From Vibrio lentus (GTDB lineage Bacteria; Pseudomonadota; Gammaproteobacteria; Enterobacterales; Vibrionaceae), in assembly GCF_002875945.1 (NCBI RefSeq), contig NZ_MCZK01000157.1, positions 1 through 64,000 on the forward strand: 64,000 bases of DNA, read 5' to 3'. The translations under genes and the position numbers were made by a program. Below, piece after piece: positions 32,758 to 42,255 of the stretch (position 1 is the first letter of the stretch; every line of letters starts with the position of its first letter). Under the pieces are notes generated by a model. It made no database searches. It saw only the letters and a list, made by a program, of their open reading frames with translations, and was not told the origin of the DNA.

Positions 32758-34653
32758 ATGCTTTATCACGAAAAATTTGACGTCATCGTTGTTGGTGGTG
32801 GCCATGCAGGAACGGAAGCCGCACTCGCATCTGCACGTACTGGTCAAAGTACGTTATTACTAACTCATAATATCGATACGTTGGGACAGATGTCTTGCAA
32901 CCCAGCCATTGGCGGGATCGGTAAGGGCCACTTGGTAAAAGAGGTCGATGCTATGGGTGGATTAATGGCGCAAGCTATTGATCATGCAGGTATTCAGTTC
33001 AGAACATTAAACGCATCAAAAGGCCCAGCGGTACGTGCTACTCGTGCACAAGCTGACCGCGCACTTTACAAAGCCTTTGTCCGTAATGTTCTTGAAAACA
33101 CACCAAACCTAACTCTGTTCCAACAGTCGGTTGATGACTTGATCGTTGAACAAGATCAAGTGGTGGGTGTGGCTACGCAAATGGGCCTCAAATTCCGCGC
33201 TAACGCTGTGGTCTTAACGGTAGGCACATTCCTAGGCGGTAAGATCCATATTGGTATGGAAAGTTCATCGGGTGGACGTGCGGGTGATCCACCATCGATC
33301 GCGCTTGCTGACCGTCTTCGTGATCTTCCATTTCGTGTTAATCGCCTGAAAACGGGTACACCTCCTCGCATCGATGCACGCAGCGTTGATTTTTCTGAGC
33401 TTGAGGTTCAACACGGCGATAATCCGACTCCGGTTTTCTCATTCATGGGTAACCGAGCTCAGCAACCGCGTCAGATTCCATGTTACATCACGCACACTAA
33501 CGAAAATACGCATGACGTTATTCGTGCCAATCTCGATCGCAGCCCAATGTACGCTGGTGTGATTGAAGGTATTGGCCCTCGTTACTGTCCGTCGATTGAA
33601 GACAAAGTGATGCGCTTTGCTGATAAAAACAGTCACCAAATTTTCATTGAGCCTGAGGGCCTAACGACGCACGAGTTATACCCGAATGGTATTTCAACCA
33701 GTTTGCCGTTTGATGTTCAGGTAAAAATTGTTCACTCAATGAAAGGTTTTGAGAACGCACACATCGTTCGTCCTGGCTACGCGATTGAGTACGATTTCTT
33801 TGACCCTCGCGATCTTAAACTGACTTACGAAACCAAGTTTATTAAGGGTCTGTTCTTTGCGGGACAAATCAATGGCACCACTGGCTACGAAGAAGCCGCA
33901 GCACAAGGCTTAATGGCCGGTTTGAATGCGAGTTTGTTTACGCAAGGCAAAGAGGGCTGGAGCCCACGCCGCGATCAAGCTTACATGGGTGTACTTATTG
34001 ATGACTTGTCGACAATGGGTACTAAAGAACCGTACCGCATGTTTACATCTCGTGCCGAATACCGCTTGTTGCTACGTGAAGACAACGCCGATATCCGTTT
34101 GACTGAAAAGTCACGTGAACTTGGCTTGGTCGACGATGCTCGTTGGACACGATTCAACGAGAAGATGGAAAACATGGAGAAGGAGCGTCAACGTCTTAAA
34201 GAAACATGGATTAATCCAAAATCTGAAGATATTGATCAATTGAACCAGATCCTTAAAACACCAATGTCTCGTGAAGCGAGTGGTGAAGATCTTCTTCGTC
34301 GTCCTGAAATGACTTATTCACAGCTAACGTCGTTAGATCGTTTCGGTCCAGCTCTGGAAGATCAACAAGCCTCTGAGCAAGTTGAGATCCAAGTTAAGTA
34401 CGATGGCTATATCCAGCGTCAACAAGATGAAATTGAAAAATCACTGCGTCATGAAAACACCAAACTGCCGCCTGACATCGATTACAGCAAGGTAAAAGGG
34501 CTCTCTAACGAAGTGGTTCTAAAACTAACTACTGCTAAACCTGACTCGATCGGTATTGCTTCGCGTATCTCTGGTATCACGCCTGCTGCAATCTCGATTT
34601 TGTTGGTTTATCTGAAAAAGCACGGCCTATTGAAAAAAGGTGAGGAAGCTTAA
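32758..34653 (+). CDS. mnmG: tRNA uridine-5-carboxymethylaminomethyl modification enzyme MnmG
   Basis: A 631-residue FAD protein, partner of MnmE in wobble-uridine modification. The FAD loop VVGGGHAGTEAALA is at about residues 11-24. The GidA signatures GPKGPAVRA-like ASKGPAVRATRAQ and GQINGTTGYEEAAAQG are present, with two conserved cysteines in SCNPAIGGIGKGH and RYCPSIEDK. CTGAGGT lies before the ATG. It is the first gene right of oriC and is transcribed away from it. Its stop overlaps the rsmG start by one base. Confidence 0.98.
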   Translation: MLYHEKFDVIVVGGGHAGTEAALASARTGQSTLLLTHNIDTLGQMSCNPAIGGIGKGHLVKEVDAMGGLMAQAIDHAGIQFRTLNASKGPAVRATRAQADRALYKAFVRNVLENTPNLTLFQQSVDDLIVEQDQVVGVATQMGLKFRANAVVLTVGTFLGGKIHIGMESSSGGRAGDPPSIALADRLRDLPFRVNRLKTGTPPRIDARSVDFSELEVQHGDNPTPVFSFMGNRAQQPRQIPCYITHTNENTHDVIRANLDRSPMYAGVIEGIGPRYCPSIEDKVMRFADKNSHQIFIEPEGLTTHELYPNGISTSLPFDVQVKIVHSMKGFENAHIVRPGYAIEYDFFDPRDLKLTYETKFIKGLFFAGQINGTTGYEEAAAQGLMAGLNASLFTQGKEGWSPRRDQAYMGVLIDDLSTMGTKEPYRMFTSRAEYRLLLREDNADIRLTEKSRELGLVDDARWTRFNEKMENMEKERQRLKETWINPKSEDIDQLNQILKTPMSREASGEDLLRRPEMTYSQLTSLDRFGPALEDQQASEQVEIQVKYDGYIQRQQDEIEKSLRHENTKLPPDIDYSKVKGLSNEVVLKLTTAKPDSIGIASRISGITPAAISILLVYLKKHGLLKKGEEA

Positions 34654-35285
34654 TGAGCGCATTACGCGAAAAACTGGATCACCTGATTGGCCAGACTGAA
34701 CTTGAAGTATCGGAAAAACAACGTAGCCAATTAGTGGGCTACGTTGAGTTACTCAACAAATGGAACAAGGCTTATAATTTAACGTCTGTTCGTGACCCGC
34801 AAGAAATGATGGTGAAACATATCTTAGATAGCATCATTGTTAGCACTCACTTACAAGGCAAGCGCTTTATTGATGTAGGTACGGGCCCTGGTCTTCCTGG
34901 GATTCCGCTCTCAATCATGAACCCTGACTGCGAGTTTTACTTGCTCGATAGCCTAGGCAAGCGTATTCGTTTTATTAAACAAGTGATCCATGAATTGGGC
35001 ATCGACAACGTTGTTCCAGTACAAAGTCGTGTTGAAGAATTTCAACCAGAAGAAAAGTTTGATGCAGTGCTCAGTCGTGCGTTTGCTTCAATGACAGACA
35101 TGGTAGAGTGGTGTCACCATTTACCTAAAGAGCAATCCGGTGTATTTTTGGCTCTTAAGGGACAACATCCTAGAGACGAAATCGACCTGTTACCTGAATG
35201 GTGTTCAGTGACAGACATCAAAGCTTTGCAAGTGCCAGAGCTTGATGGAGAGCGTCATTTAGTTACTTTATCGCGTCAGGGATAA
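34653..35285 (+). CDS. rsmG: 16S rRNA (guanine-527-N7)-methyltransferase RsmG
   Basis: A 210-residue Rossmann-fold methyltransferase that makes m7G527 in 16S rRNA using S-adenosylmethionine. The SAM loop is FIDVGTGPGLPGIPLSI (about residues 72-88), and SRAFASMTDMVEW lies near 145. Length is typical. The start overlaps the mnmG stop by one base (TAATG), so the two are coupled, and parA follows within 15 bases. Confidence 0.97.
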   Translation: MSALREKLDHLIGQTELEVSEKQRSQLVGYVELLNKWNKAYNLTSVRDPQEMMVKHILDSIIVSTHLQGKRFIDVGTGPGLPGIPLSIMNPDCEFYLLDSLGKRIRFIKQVIHELGIDNVVPVQSRVEEFQPEEKFDAVLSRAFASMTDMVEWCHHLPKEQSGVFLALKGQHPRDEIDLLPEWCSVTDIKALQVPELDGERHLVTLSRQG

Positions 35286-35299
35286 TCAGCGAGGCCATA

Positions 35300-36073
35300 G
35301 TGGGTAGAATTGTAGCAATTGCCAACCAGAAAGGTGGCGTAGGAAAAACAACAACTTGTGTTAACTTAGCAGCATCAATGGCGGCAACTAAACGCAAGAT
35401 CTTGGTTGTTGACCTCGACCCTCAAGGTAATGCCACTATGGCGAGTGGTGTCGACAAATATCAGGTTGAAGCAACTGCTTACGATTTGCTAGTTGAAGAC
35501 AGCCCATTCGATGAGGTAGTTTGCCGAAGTACATCTGGTAATTACGACCTCATCGCCGCAAACGGTGATGTTACTGCGGCAGAAATCAAGCTGATGGAAG
35601 TGTTTGCTCGCGAAGTTCGCCTAAAGAACGCACTGGCATCCATTCGTGGCAACTATGATTTCATCTTTATTGATTGCCCACCGTCATTAAATCTTCTTAC
35701 AATCAACGCGATGGCTGCGGCCGATTCCGTTTTGGTTCCTATGCAATGTGAATACTTTGCTTTAGAAGGTTTAACTGCATTGATGGATACCATCAGTAAA
35801 CTTGCTGCTGTAGTAAACGAGGATCTGAAGATCGAAGGTCTTCTGCGTACAATGTATGATCCTCGTAACCGCTTATCGAATGAAGTCTCTGATCAACTCA
35901 AAAAACACTTCGGTAATAAAGTCTACCGAACTGTGATCCCTCGTAATGTGCGTCTGGCAGAAGCGCCAAGTCATGGCAAGCCAGCAATGTACTACGACAA
36001 ATATTCCGCAGGAGCTAAAGCATATCTTGCTCTGGCTGGCGAAATGTTGCGTCGTGAAGAAGTCCCAGTATAA
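35300..36073 (+). CDS. parA: Chromosome partitioning ATPase ParA
   Basis: A 257-residue ParA/Soj ATPase. The deviant Walker A motif is ANQKGGVGKTTTCVNLA (residues 8-24) and the Walker B region is FIFIDCPPSLN. Dynamic ParA binding to nucleoid DNA pulls ParB-parS complexes toward the poles; in Vibrio cholerae ParA1 is recruited to the cell pole. The start is GTG 35300, with GAGG nine bases upstream. It forms an operon with parB 23 bp downstream and probably with mnmG-rsmG. Confidence 0.96.
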   Translation: MGRIVAIANQKGGVGKTTTCVNLAASMAATKRKILVVDLDPQGNATMASGVDKYQVEATAYDLLVEDSPFDEVVCRSTSGNYDLIAANGDVTAAEIKLMEVFAREVRLKNALASIRGNYDFIFIDCPPSLNLLTINAMAAADSVLVPMQCEYFALEGLTALMDTISKLAAVVNEDLKIEGLLRTMYDPRNRLSNEVSDQLKKHFGNKVYRTVIPRNVRLAEAPSHGKPAMYYDKYSAGAKAYLALAGEMLRREEVPV

Positions 36074-36096
36074 GTCTAACCAAAGGAATTCGCTCA

Positions 36097-36978
36097 ATGT
36101 CTAAGCGTGGTTTAGGAAAAGGGCTAGATGCATTGCTTGCAACTAGCTCGTTGGCTCGTGAAAAACAACAAGTTGCTTCTCATAGCCAGGCTTTGTCTGC
36201 TGATGGAGAGCTGATCGAGATTGCTGTTGGTTGCTTAAAGCCAGGTGTATATCAACCGCGTAAAGATATTGCGCCAGAAGCGCTAGAAGAGTTGGCAGCT
36301 TCAATCCAATCTCAAGGCATTATTCAGCCGATTGTTGTGCGTCATTTAACGCAGGACCAGTTTGAGATTATCGCTGGTGAACGTCGTTGGAGAGCAGCTC
36401 GTCAAGCTGGTCTTAAGCAGGTTCCGTGTCTGGTTAAGAAAGTCGCTGACAAGGCCGCTATTGCTATGGCATTGATCGAGAATATTCAGCGTGAAGACCT
36501 GAATGTGATTGAGGAAGCACAGGCTCTAGAACGTTTACAGAACGAATTTGAACTGACGCACCAAAAGGTGGCTGATGTGATAGGTAAATCTCGCGCAACT
36601 GTGAGTAACCTGCTGCGTCTTAACCAATTGGCTGAGCCGGTAAAGGCGTTAGTCGTGTCAAAGCAGCTTGAGATGGGCCATGCTCGTGCATTACTCGCAC
36701 TTGAAGGCGATGTTCAAGTCGAAGCGGCTAACACCGCAGCAAGCAAACAAATGACCGTGCGTCAAACTGAGCAACTCGTTAAAAAGTGCTTAAAACCAGA
36801 GGTTGAGTCTGAATCGAAGCCCGAGGACAAAGAAGCCATCGAACTTTCACGAAGACTTACGGAAAAATTGCAAGCAAACGTTTCAGTTACTCGTTCTGTT
36901 AGCGGTAAGTCAAAAGTGACAATTACTCTTGATGAGCCTCACAAATTAGAGCAACTTATTGCTAAACTAGAGTACTAA
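36097..36978 (+). CDS. parB: Chromosome partitioning CTPase/DNA-binding protein ParB
   Basis: A 293-residue ParB/Spo0J protein. The N-terminal sulfiredoxin-like CTPase domain has GVYQPRKDI and the motif AGERRWRAAR. The central helix-turn-helix includes THQKVADVIGKSRATVSNLLRL. A C-terminal dimerisation domain ends at KLEQLIAKLEY. ParB loads at parS and spreads by CTP-driven clamping. AAAGGAA lies before the ATG. A parS-like site in recF on the other side of oriC is the only candidate target I found in this window. Confidence 0.96.
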   Translation: MSKRGLGKGLDALLATSSLAREKQQVASHSQALSADGELIEIAVGCLKPGVYQPRKDIAPEALEELAASIQSQGIIQPIVVRHLTQDQFEIIAGERRWRAARQAGLKQVPCLVKKVADKAAIAMALIENIQREDLNVIEEAQALERLQNEFELTHQKVADVIGKSRATVSNLLRLNQLAEPVKALVVSKQLEMGHARALLALEGDVQVEAANTAASKQMTVRQTEQLVKKCLKPEVESESKPEDKEAIELSRRLTEKLQANVSVTRSVSGKSKVTITLDEPHKLEQLIAKLEY

Positions 36979-37077
36979 ATGAGATAATTGATTTAGGTCA
37001 ATTATGTAATAAACAAGTAATTTCGTACAAAAGTTGTCGGTTTGTATGCAAAAATGTAAATGATTGCTGCATTGTGA

Positions 37078-37105
37078 TTGCAATCAATTTGGCTGAACGT
37101 ATAAT
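37078..37105 (+). promoter_or_regulatory. Promoter of the atp operon
   Basis: TTGCAA (37078-37083), a 16-bp spacer and consensus TATAAT (37100-37105), 65 bp before the atpI start. Confidence 0.75.
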
Positions 37106-37169
37106 TTTCGCCAATTTCTCAGCACGCTTTTAAGCGAGTGGTAAAGTGGGCTTAAAGAGGAACGAATAC

Positions 37170-37559
37170 ATGGTAGCGGCGTTAGCAAGACCAGGACGAG
37201 TGCTTGCAAAGCAAATGTTATTGATCGAGCTTAGCGCGGTTATATTAGTGGCGATAGGGTTAGGTTTAGCTGTTAATCCTGATTGGGGTTTTGCTGCATT
37301 AATCGGTGGCGGTATTTTTGTCATCGCGAATGTAGTTTTTTGTGTGTGTGCTTTCCTATTTTGTGGAGCTCGCGCAACTAAGTTAGTTGCGGCGTCGTTC
37401 TATGCTGGCGAAGTGCTCAAAATCTTAATCACAGTTTTACTATTCTCTATTGTCTACATGTATATGCAGGTGGAATTAATTCCCCTCAAACTGACCTATT
37501 TACTGGTTCTAGGTATTAATATCTTTGCGCCAGTGCTTTTCATTAACAATAAAAAATAG
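37170..37559 (+). CDS. atpI: ATP synthase assembly protein AtpI
   Basis: A 129-residue membrane protein with four hydrophobic segments. AtpI assists c-ring assembly and Mg2+ uptake for the synthase but is not part of the finished complex. I choose ATG 37170 (MVAALARPGRVLAKQ), which has AGAGGA upstream. A GTG reading from 37146 adds eight residues that overlap that ribosome-binding site. First gene of the atp operon, behind a TATAAT promoter. Confidence 0.9.
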   Translation: MVAALARPGRVLAKQMLLIELSAVILVAIGLGLAVNPDWGFAALIGGGIFVIANVVFCVCAFLFCGARATKLVAASFYAGEVLKILITVLLFSIVYMYMQVELIPLKLTYLLVLGINIFAPVLFINNKK

Positions 37560-37567
37560 GATGAGTT

Positions 37568-38365
37568 ATGGCTGCGCCAACAGCATCCGGATACATTGAA
37601 CACCATTTACAAAACCTTTCTTTAGCTAAGTTTGGTCTTGTAGAGGAAACAAGTTTCTGGAACGTACATATAGACAGTCTGTTTTTTTCTGTGCTGACAG
37701 GGGTGTTATTCCTTTGGGTTTTTCGCTCAGTCGCTAAGAAAGCAACAGTAGGTGTACCTGGTAAGCTTCAGTGTTTTGTTGAAATGGTAGTGGAATTCGT
37801 TGGCGACAACGTTAAAGAAACTTTCCATGGCCGCAATCCTCTGGTAGCTCCATTAGCACTGACTATATTCTGCTGGATTATCATAATGAACTTGATGGAC
37901 TTAGTGCCTATCGATTTCTTACCGTATCCTGCAGAGCATTGGCTAGGTATCCCTTACTTGAAAGTGGTTCCTACAGCTGATGTAAATATAACAATGGCAA
38001 TGGCTTTAGGTGTTTTTGCTCTGATGATCTACTACAGCATCAAAGTGAAAGGCTTGGGCGGATTTGCTAAAGAATTGGCACTGCATCCATTTAATCACCC
38101 AATCATGATTCCATTTAACTTGGTACTTGAGGTAATTTCGTTATTAGCGAAGCCACTATCTCTAGGTATGCGTTTATTTGGTAATATGTTTGCGGGTGAG
38201 GTGGTGTTTATTCTTATCGCGGCAATGCTACCGTGGTACTTACAATGGGTAGGTGCACTACCTTGGGCTATCTTCCATATCTTGGTTATTTTGATTCAAG
38301 CGTTTGTTTTCATGATGTTGACAATCGTTTATCTATCAATGGCCCATGAAGATAGTGATCACTAA
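37568..38365 (+). CDS. atpB: ATP synthase F0 subunit a
   Basis: A 265-residue membrane subunit that forms the two proton half-channels. The essential arginine is in KPLSLGMRLFGNMFAGE (about Arg204). The conserved PYPAEHWLG loop and a C-terminal pair of helices ending LTIVYLSMAHED are visible. AGGATGA precedes the ATG. The stop is 50 bp before atpE. Confidence 0.97.
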   Translation: MAAPTASGYIEHHLQNLSLAKFGLVEETSFWNVHIDSLFFSVLTGVLFLWVFRSVAKKATVGVPGKLQCFVEMVVEFVGDNVKETFHGRNPLVAPLALTIFCWIIIMNLMDLVPIDFLPYPAEHWLGIPYLKVVPTADVNITMAMALGVFALMIYYSIKVKGLGGFAKELALHPFNHPIMIPFNLVLEVISLLAKPLSLGMRLFGNMFAGEVVFILIAAMLPWYLQWVGALPWAIFHILVILIQAFVFMMLTIVYLSMAHEDSDH

Positions 38366-38415
38366 AAAAATTTTTAAGCTTTATTCTAACTATTAATGTT
38401 AATCGGAGAACGTAA

Positions 38416-38673
38416 ATGGAAACTGTACTAAGTTTTTCAGCAATCGCTGTTGCTATCATTGTTGGTCTTTGTGCCGTAGGTACTGCAATTGGTTTTGCTA
38501 TTCTTGGTGGTAAATTCCTAGAAGGCGCTGCGCGTCAACCTGAAATGGCTCCAATGCTACAAGTTAAGATGTTCATCATCGCTGGTCTACTGGATGCTGT
38601 TCCAATGATCGGTATCGTAATCGCACTACTATTCACGTTTGCTAACCCATTTGTAAGTCAGCTAGCAGGCTAA
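38416..38673 (+). CDS. atpE: ATP synthase F0 subunit c
   Basis: An 85-residue two-helix proteolipid; several copies make the rotor ring. The ion-binding carboxylate is Asp60 in AGLLDAVPMIG, and the conserved polar loop is ARQPEMAP. An aspartate with no nearby Na+-site Glu/Ser pair suggests proton rather than sodium coupling. CGGAGAA lies before the ATG, a strong site that fits the high copy number needed. Confidence 0.97.
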   Translation: METVLSFSAIAVAIIVGLCAVGTAIGFAILGGKFLEGAARQPEMAPMLQVKMFIIAGLLDAVPMIGIVIALLFTFANPFVSQLAG

Positions 38674-38731
38674 TTAACTCTCAATAGTTAATTAAATTTT
38701 TGTAGTTGATTCTTAACGAGGAGTAGCTGTT

Positions 38732-39202
38732 GTGAATATGAACGCAACTCTGTTAGGTCAAGCAATTGCTTTTTCGCTGTTTGTTTGGTTCTGCATGAAA
38801 TATGTATGGCCACCAATTATGCAAGCAATTGAAGAACGTCAGAAAAAAATTGCTGACGGTCTTGTAGCCGCTGAACGCGCTGCTAAAGACTTGAACCTGG
38901 CACAAGCCAACGCTTCTGAGCAAATGAAGGAAGCGAAGCGCACTGCAACTGAGGTTATTGATCAGGCAAACAAACGTAAAGCTCAAATTATTGATGAAGC
39001 ACGCGAAGAGGCTCAGGCAGAACGCCAGAAGATCTTAACGCAAGCTGAAGCAGAAATTGAAGCTGAACGCACACGTGCCCGTGATGACCTGCGCAAACAA
39101 GTCGCAACTCTGGCTATAGCTGGTGCTGAGAAAATCCTTGAGCGTACTATCGATAAAGATGTACACAATGATCTTCTTAACAACATTACTGCAAAACTTT
39201 AA
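38732..39202 (+). CDS. atpF: ATP synthase F0 subunit b
   Basis: A 156-residue peripheral stalk subunit, identical in length to the E. coli protein. The start is GTG 38732 with GAGGAG eight bases upstream, giving MNMNATLLGQAIAFSLFVWF. One N-terminal membrane helix (about residues 8-26) is followed by a long right-handed coiled coil that binds delta. It lies in the standard atpE-atpF-atpH order. Confidence 0.97.
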   Translation: MNMNATLLGQAIAFSLFVWFCMKYVWPPIMQAIEERQKKIADGLVAAERAAKDLNLAQANASEQMKEAKRTATEVIDQANKRKAQIIDEAREEAQAERQKILTQAEAEIEAERTRARDDLRKQVATLAIAGAEKILERTIDKDVHNDLLNNITAKL

Positions 39203-39217
39203 AGCAAGGGGCTGTAT

Positions 39218-39751
39218 ATGTCTGATTTGACTACAATCGCACGCCCCTATGCTAAAGCAGCGTTTGACTTTGCGGTAGATAAAGGTGAGCTAGACCAATG
39301 GGGTCAAATGCTTACTTTTGCTGCCGAAGTGGCACAAAATGATGATGTTCATAATTTATTAAGCAGTTCTATGACTGCTGAAAAGTTAGCTGAAGTATTC
39401 ATTGTAATTTGTGGCGAACAATTTGATGAATTCGGCCAGAACTTAATTAAAGTGATGGCAGAGAATGGTCGTTTAATGGCCTTTCCTGATGTTTGCAAAC
39501 AGTTCTTATTGCTTAAACAAGAGCATGAGAAAGAAATCGACGTTGAAGTAACTTCAGCGGTTGAGCTTTCTGAAGAACAACGTTCAAGCATCATCAGCAA
39601 ATTGGAACTGCGCCTAGCGCGCAAAGTTCAGCTGAATTGCAGTATAGATGAGACTCTACTTAGTGGAGTTATTATTCGAGCCGGAGACCTAGTCATCGAT
39701 AACTCAGCGCGCAGTCGTTTAGACCGCCTGAGCGATGCATTGCAGTCTTAA
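39218..39751 (+). CDS. atpH: ATP synthase F1 subunit delta
   Basis: A 177-residue subunit that joins the b stalk to the alpha3beta3 head. The N-terminal six-helix domain starts LTTIARPYAKAAFDFA, and the C-terminal domain contains SRLDRLSDALQS. Length equals that of E. coli. It starts 15 bases after atpF and ends 13 bases before atpA. Confidence 0.96.
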   Translation: MSDLTTIARPYAKAAFDFAVDKGELDQWGQMLTFAAEVAQNDDVHNLLSSSMTAEKLAEVFIVICGEQFDEFGQNLIKVMAENGRLMAFPDVCKQFLLLKQEHEKEIDVEVTSAVELSEEQRSSIISKLELRLARKVQLNCSIDETLLSGVIIRAGDLVIDNSARSRLDRLSDALQS

Positions 39752-39764
39752 TGGGGATTGGAGC

Positions 39765-41306
39765 ATGCAACTTAATTCCACTGAAATTAGCGATCTAATT
39801 AAACAACGTATTGAATCTTTCGACGTTGTTAGTGAAGCTCGCAATGAAGGTACTATCGTTTCTGTAAGCGATGGCATCCTTAGCATCCACGGCCTAGCGG
39901 ACGTGATGCAAGGTGAAATGATCGAACTACCGGGTGGCCGTTACGCGCTAGCACTAAACTTGAACCGTGATTCGGTTGGTGCTGTTGTAATGGGCCCGTA
40001 TGCTGACCTACAGGAAGGCATGAAAGTTACAGGTACTGGTCGTATTCTTGAAGTACCAGTAGGTCCTGAAATGCTTGGTCGTGTTGTAAACACGCTAGGT
40101 GAGCCAATTGATGGTAAAGGTCCTATCGAAGCGAAACTAACTTCGCCTGTAGAAATTATCGCACCAGGTGTAATCGACCGTAAATCGGTAGATCAACCTG
40201 TTCAAACTGGTTACAAGTCAGTTGACTCAATGATCCCTATCGGTCGTGGTCAACGTGAACTAGTAATCGGTGACCGTCAGACTGGTAAAACAGCAATGGC
40301 GATCGATGCGATTATCAACCAGAAAGACTCTGGTATTTTCTCTATCTACGTAGCTATCGGCCAAAAAGCGTCGACTATTGCTAACGTAGTTCGCAAACTA
40401 GAAGAGCACGGCGCACTGGCTAACACTGTTGTTGTTGTTGCATCTGCTTCTGAATCTGCAGCGCTGCAATACCTTGCACCGTATGCTGGTTGTGCGATGG
40501 GTGAATACTTCCGTGATCGCGGCGAAGATGCACTGATTGTTTATGATGATCTATCTAAGCAAGCGGTAGCTTACCGTCAAATTTCACTACTACTTAAGCG
40601 TCCACCTGGCCGTGAAGCGTTCCCTGGTGATGTTTTCTACCTTCACTCTCGTCTACTAGAGCGTGCTGCTCGTGTAAGCGAAGCATACGTAGAAAAGTTC
40701 ACTAACGGTGAAGTGACAGGCAAGACTGGTTCTTTAACTGCTCTTCCTATCATCGAAACGCAAGCTGGTGACGTATCTGCATTCGTACCAACGAACGTAA
40801 TCTCGATTACTGATGGTCAGATCTTCCTACAAACTGAACTATTCAACGCGGGCGTACGTCCAGCTGTTGACCCTGGTATCTCAGTTTCTCGTGTAGGTGG
40901 TTCGGCGCAGACTAAAATCATCAAGAAGCTATCTGGCGGTATCCGTACTGCTCTAGCTCAATACCGTGAACTAGCAGCATTTGCACAGTTCTCATCGGAT
41001 CTTGATGAAGCGACCAAAAAGCAACTAGACCACGGTCAAAAAGTTACAGAACTGATGAAGCAGAAACAATATGCTCCTATGTCTGTATTTGACCAAGCTC
41101 TAGTAATCTTCGCTGCAGAGCGTGGATACCTTCAAGACGTAGAGCTTTCTAAAGTTCTAGATTTTGAAGCTGCTTTACTGTCGTTTGCTCGTGGTCAATA
41201 CGCTGATCTAGCAACACAGATCGACGCAACGGGTGCTTTCAACAAAGAAATCGAAGCTGAGCTGAAGAAGCTTGTTGACGATTTCAAGGCAACCCAGACC
41301 TGGTAA
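39765..41306 (+). CDS. atpA: ATP synthase F1 subunit alpha
   Basis: A 513-residue non-catalytic nucleotide-binding subunit. The P-loop is GDRQTGKTAMA (about residues 169-179), and the arginine finger lies in SISVSRVGGSAQ. The ATG at 39765 gives MQLNSTEISDLIKQR, matching the E. coli start. A reading from 39735 adds ten residues inside atpH and is rejected. GGGGATTGGAG lies upstream. Confidence 0.98.
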   Translation: MQLNSTEISDLIKQRIESFDVVSEARNEGTIVSVSDGILSIHGLADVMQGEMIELPGGRYALALNLNRDSVGAVVMGPYADLQEGMKVTGTGRILEVPVGPEMLGRVVNTLGEPIDGKGPIEAKLTSPVEIIAPGVIDRKSVDQPVQTGYKSVDSMIPIGRGQRELVIGDRQTGKTAMAIDAIINQKDSGIFSIYVAIGQKASTIANVVRKLEEHGALANTVVVVASASESAALQYLAPYAGCAMGEYFRDRGEDALIVYDDLSKQAVAYRQISLLLKRPPGREAFPGDVFYLHSRLLERAARVSEAYVEKFTNGEVTGKTGSLTALPIIETQAGDVSAFVPTNVISITDGQIFLQTELFNAGVRPAVDPGISVSRVGGSAQTKIIKKLSGGIRTALAQYRELAAFAQFSSDLDEATKKQLDHGQKVTELMKQKQYAPMSVFDQALVIFAAERGYLQDVELSKVLDFEAALLSFARGQYADLATQIDATGAFNKEIEAELKKLVDDFKATQTW

Positions 41307-41354
41307 TTGGTAGGTGGTCTTAGGGCCACCTCATACCATTAACGGAGAGTAACG

Positions 41355-42221
41355 ATGGCCGGCGCAAAAGAGATACGTAATAAAATCGGTAGTGTTAAAA
41401 GCACACAGAAGATTACGAAAGCAATGGAAATGGTAGCAGCTTCAAAAATGCGTCGTTCTCAAGACGCAATGGAAGCTACTCGTCCATATGCAGAAACAAT
41501 GCGTAAAGTGATCGGTCATTTGGCTAATGGTAGCCTCGAGTATAAGCATCCTTATCTTGAGGAACGTGAAGCCAAACGTGTTGGTTACATCATCGTTTCT
41601 ACAGACCGTGGTCTTTGTGGTGGTTTGAACATTAACTTGTTCAAGAAAGCTATGAATGACATGAAAGATTGGTCTGAGAAAGGTGCTGATGTAGAGCTTG
41701 CAATTGTAGGTTCTAAAGCAACAGCATTTTTCAATAACAGCGGCGCGAAAGTAGCAGCTCAAGTTTCTGGTCTGGGCGATCGTCCAAGCCTTGAAGACTT
41801 GATTGGCTCTGTAAGCGTTATGCTGAAGAAATATGATGAAGGTGAATTGGATCGCCTGTTCGTAGTGTTTAACAGATTTGAAAACACTATGGTTCAAGAA
41901 CCAACGATCGATCAATTACTTCCTTTGCCTAAATCAGACAGCGAAGACATGAAACGCGATCATGCTTGGGACTACATTTATGAGCCTGAGCCAAAACCAT
42001 TACTAGATGCACTATTAGTTCGATACGTCGAATCTCAAGTGTATCAAGGTGTGGTAGAGAATCTTGCTTGTGAGCAAGCGGCTCGAATGATTGCAATGAA
42101 ATCAGCAACAGATAACGCTGGTGACATTATTGATGACTTAGAACTTGTGTATAACAAAGCCCGTCAATCGGCGATTACACAAGAACTTTCTGAGATCGTT
42201 TCAGGCGCAGCTGCGGTTTAA
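41355..42221 (+). CDS. atpG: ATP synthase F1 subunit gamma
   Basis: A 288-residue central shaft subunit. The two long helices that turn inside the head are at the N-terminus (AGAKEIRNKIGSVKSTQKIT) and C-terminus (RMIAMKSATDNAGDIIDDL). The conserved DRGLCGGLN is at about residues 84-92. ACGGAGAG precedes the ATG. Length is that of the E. coli subunit plus one. Confidence 0.97.
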   Translation: MAGAKEIRNKIGSVKSTQKITKAMEMVAASKMRRSQDAMEATRPYAETMRKVIGHLANGSLEYKHPYLEEREAKRVGYIIVSTDRGLCGGLNINLFKKAMNDMKDWSEKGADVELAIVGSKATAFFNNSGAKVAAQVSGLGDRPSLEDLIGSVSVMLKKYDEGELDRLFVVFNRFENTMVQEPTIDQLLPLPKSDSEDMKRDHAWDYIYEPEPKPLLDALLVRYVESQVYQGVVENLACEQAARMIAMKSATDNAGDIIDDLELVYNKARQSAITQELSEIVSGAAAV

Positions 42222-42255
42222 GCTTAGGTAAAACTAAATAGTTAGAGGATTAACG

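Noticed and set aside
41442..41915. 157-codon ORF antisense to atpG
   Set aside because: It lies wholly within atpG on the opposite strand, lacks a ribosome-binding site and encodes a composition unlike a real protein. It is a by-product of atpG codon usage.
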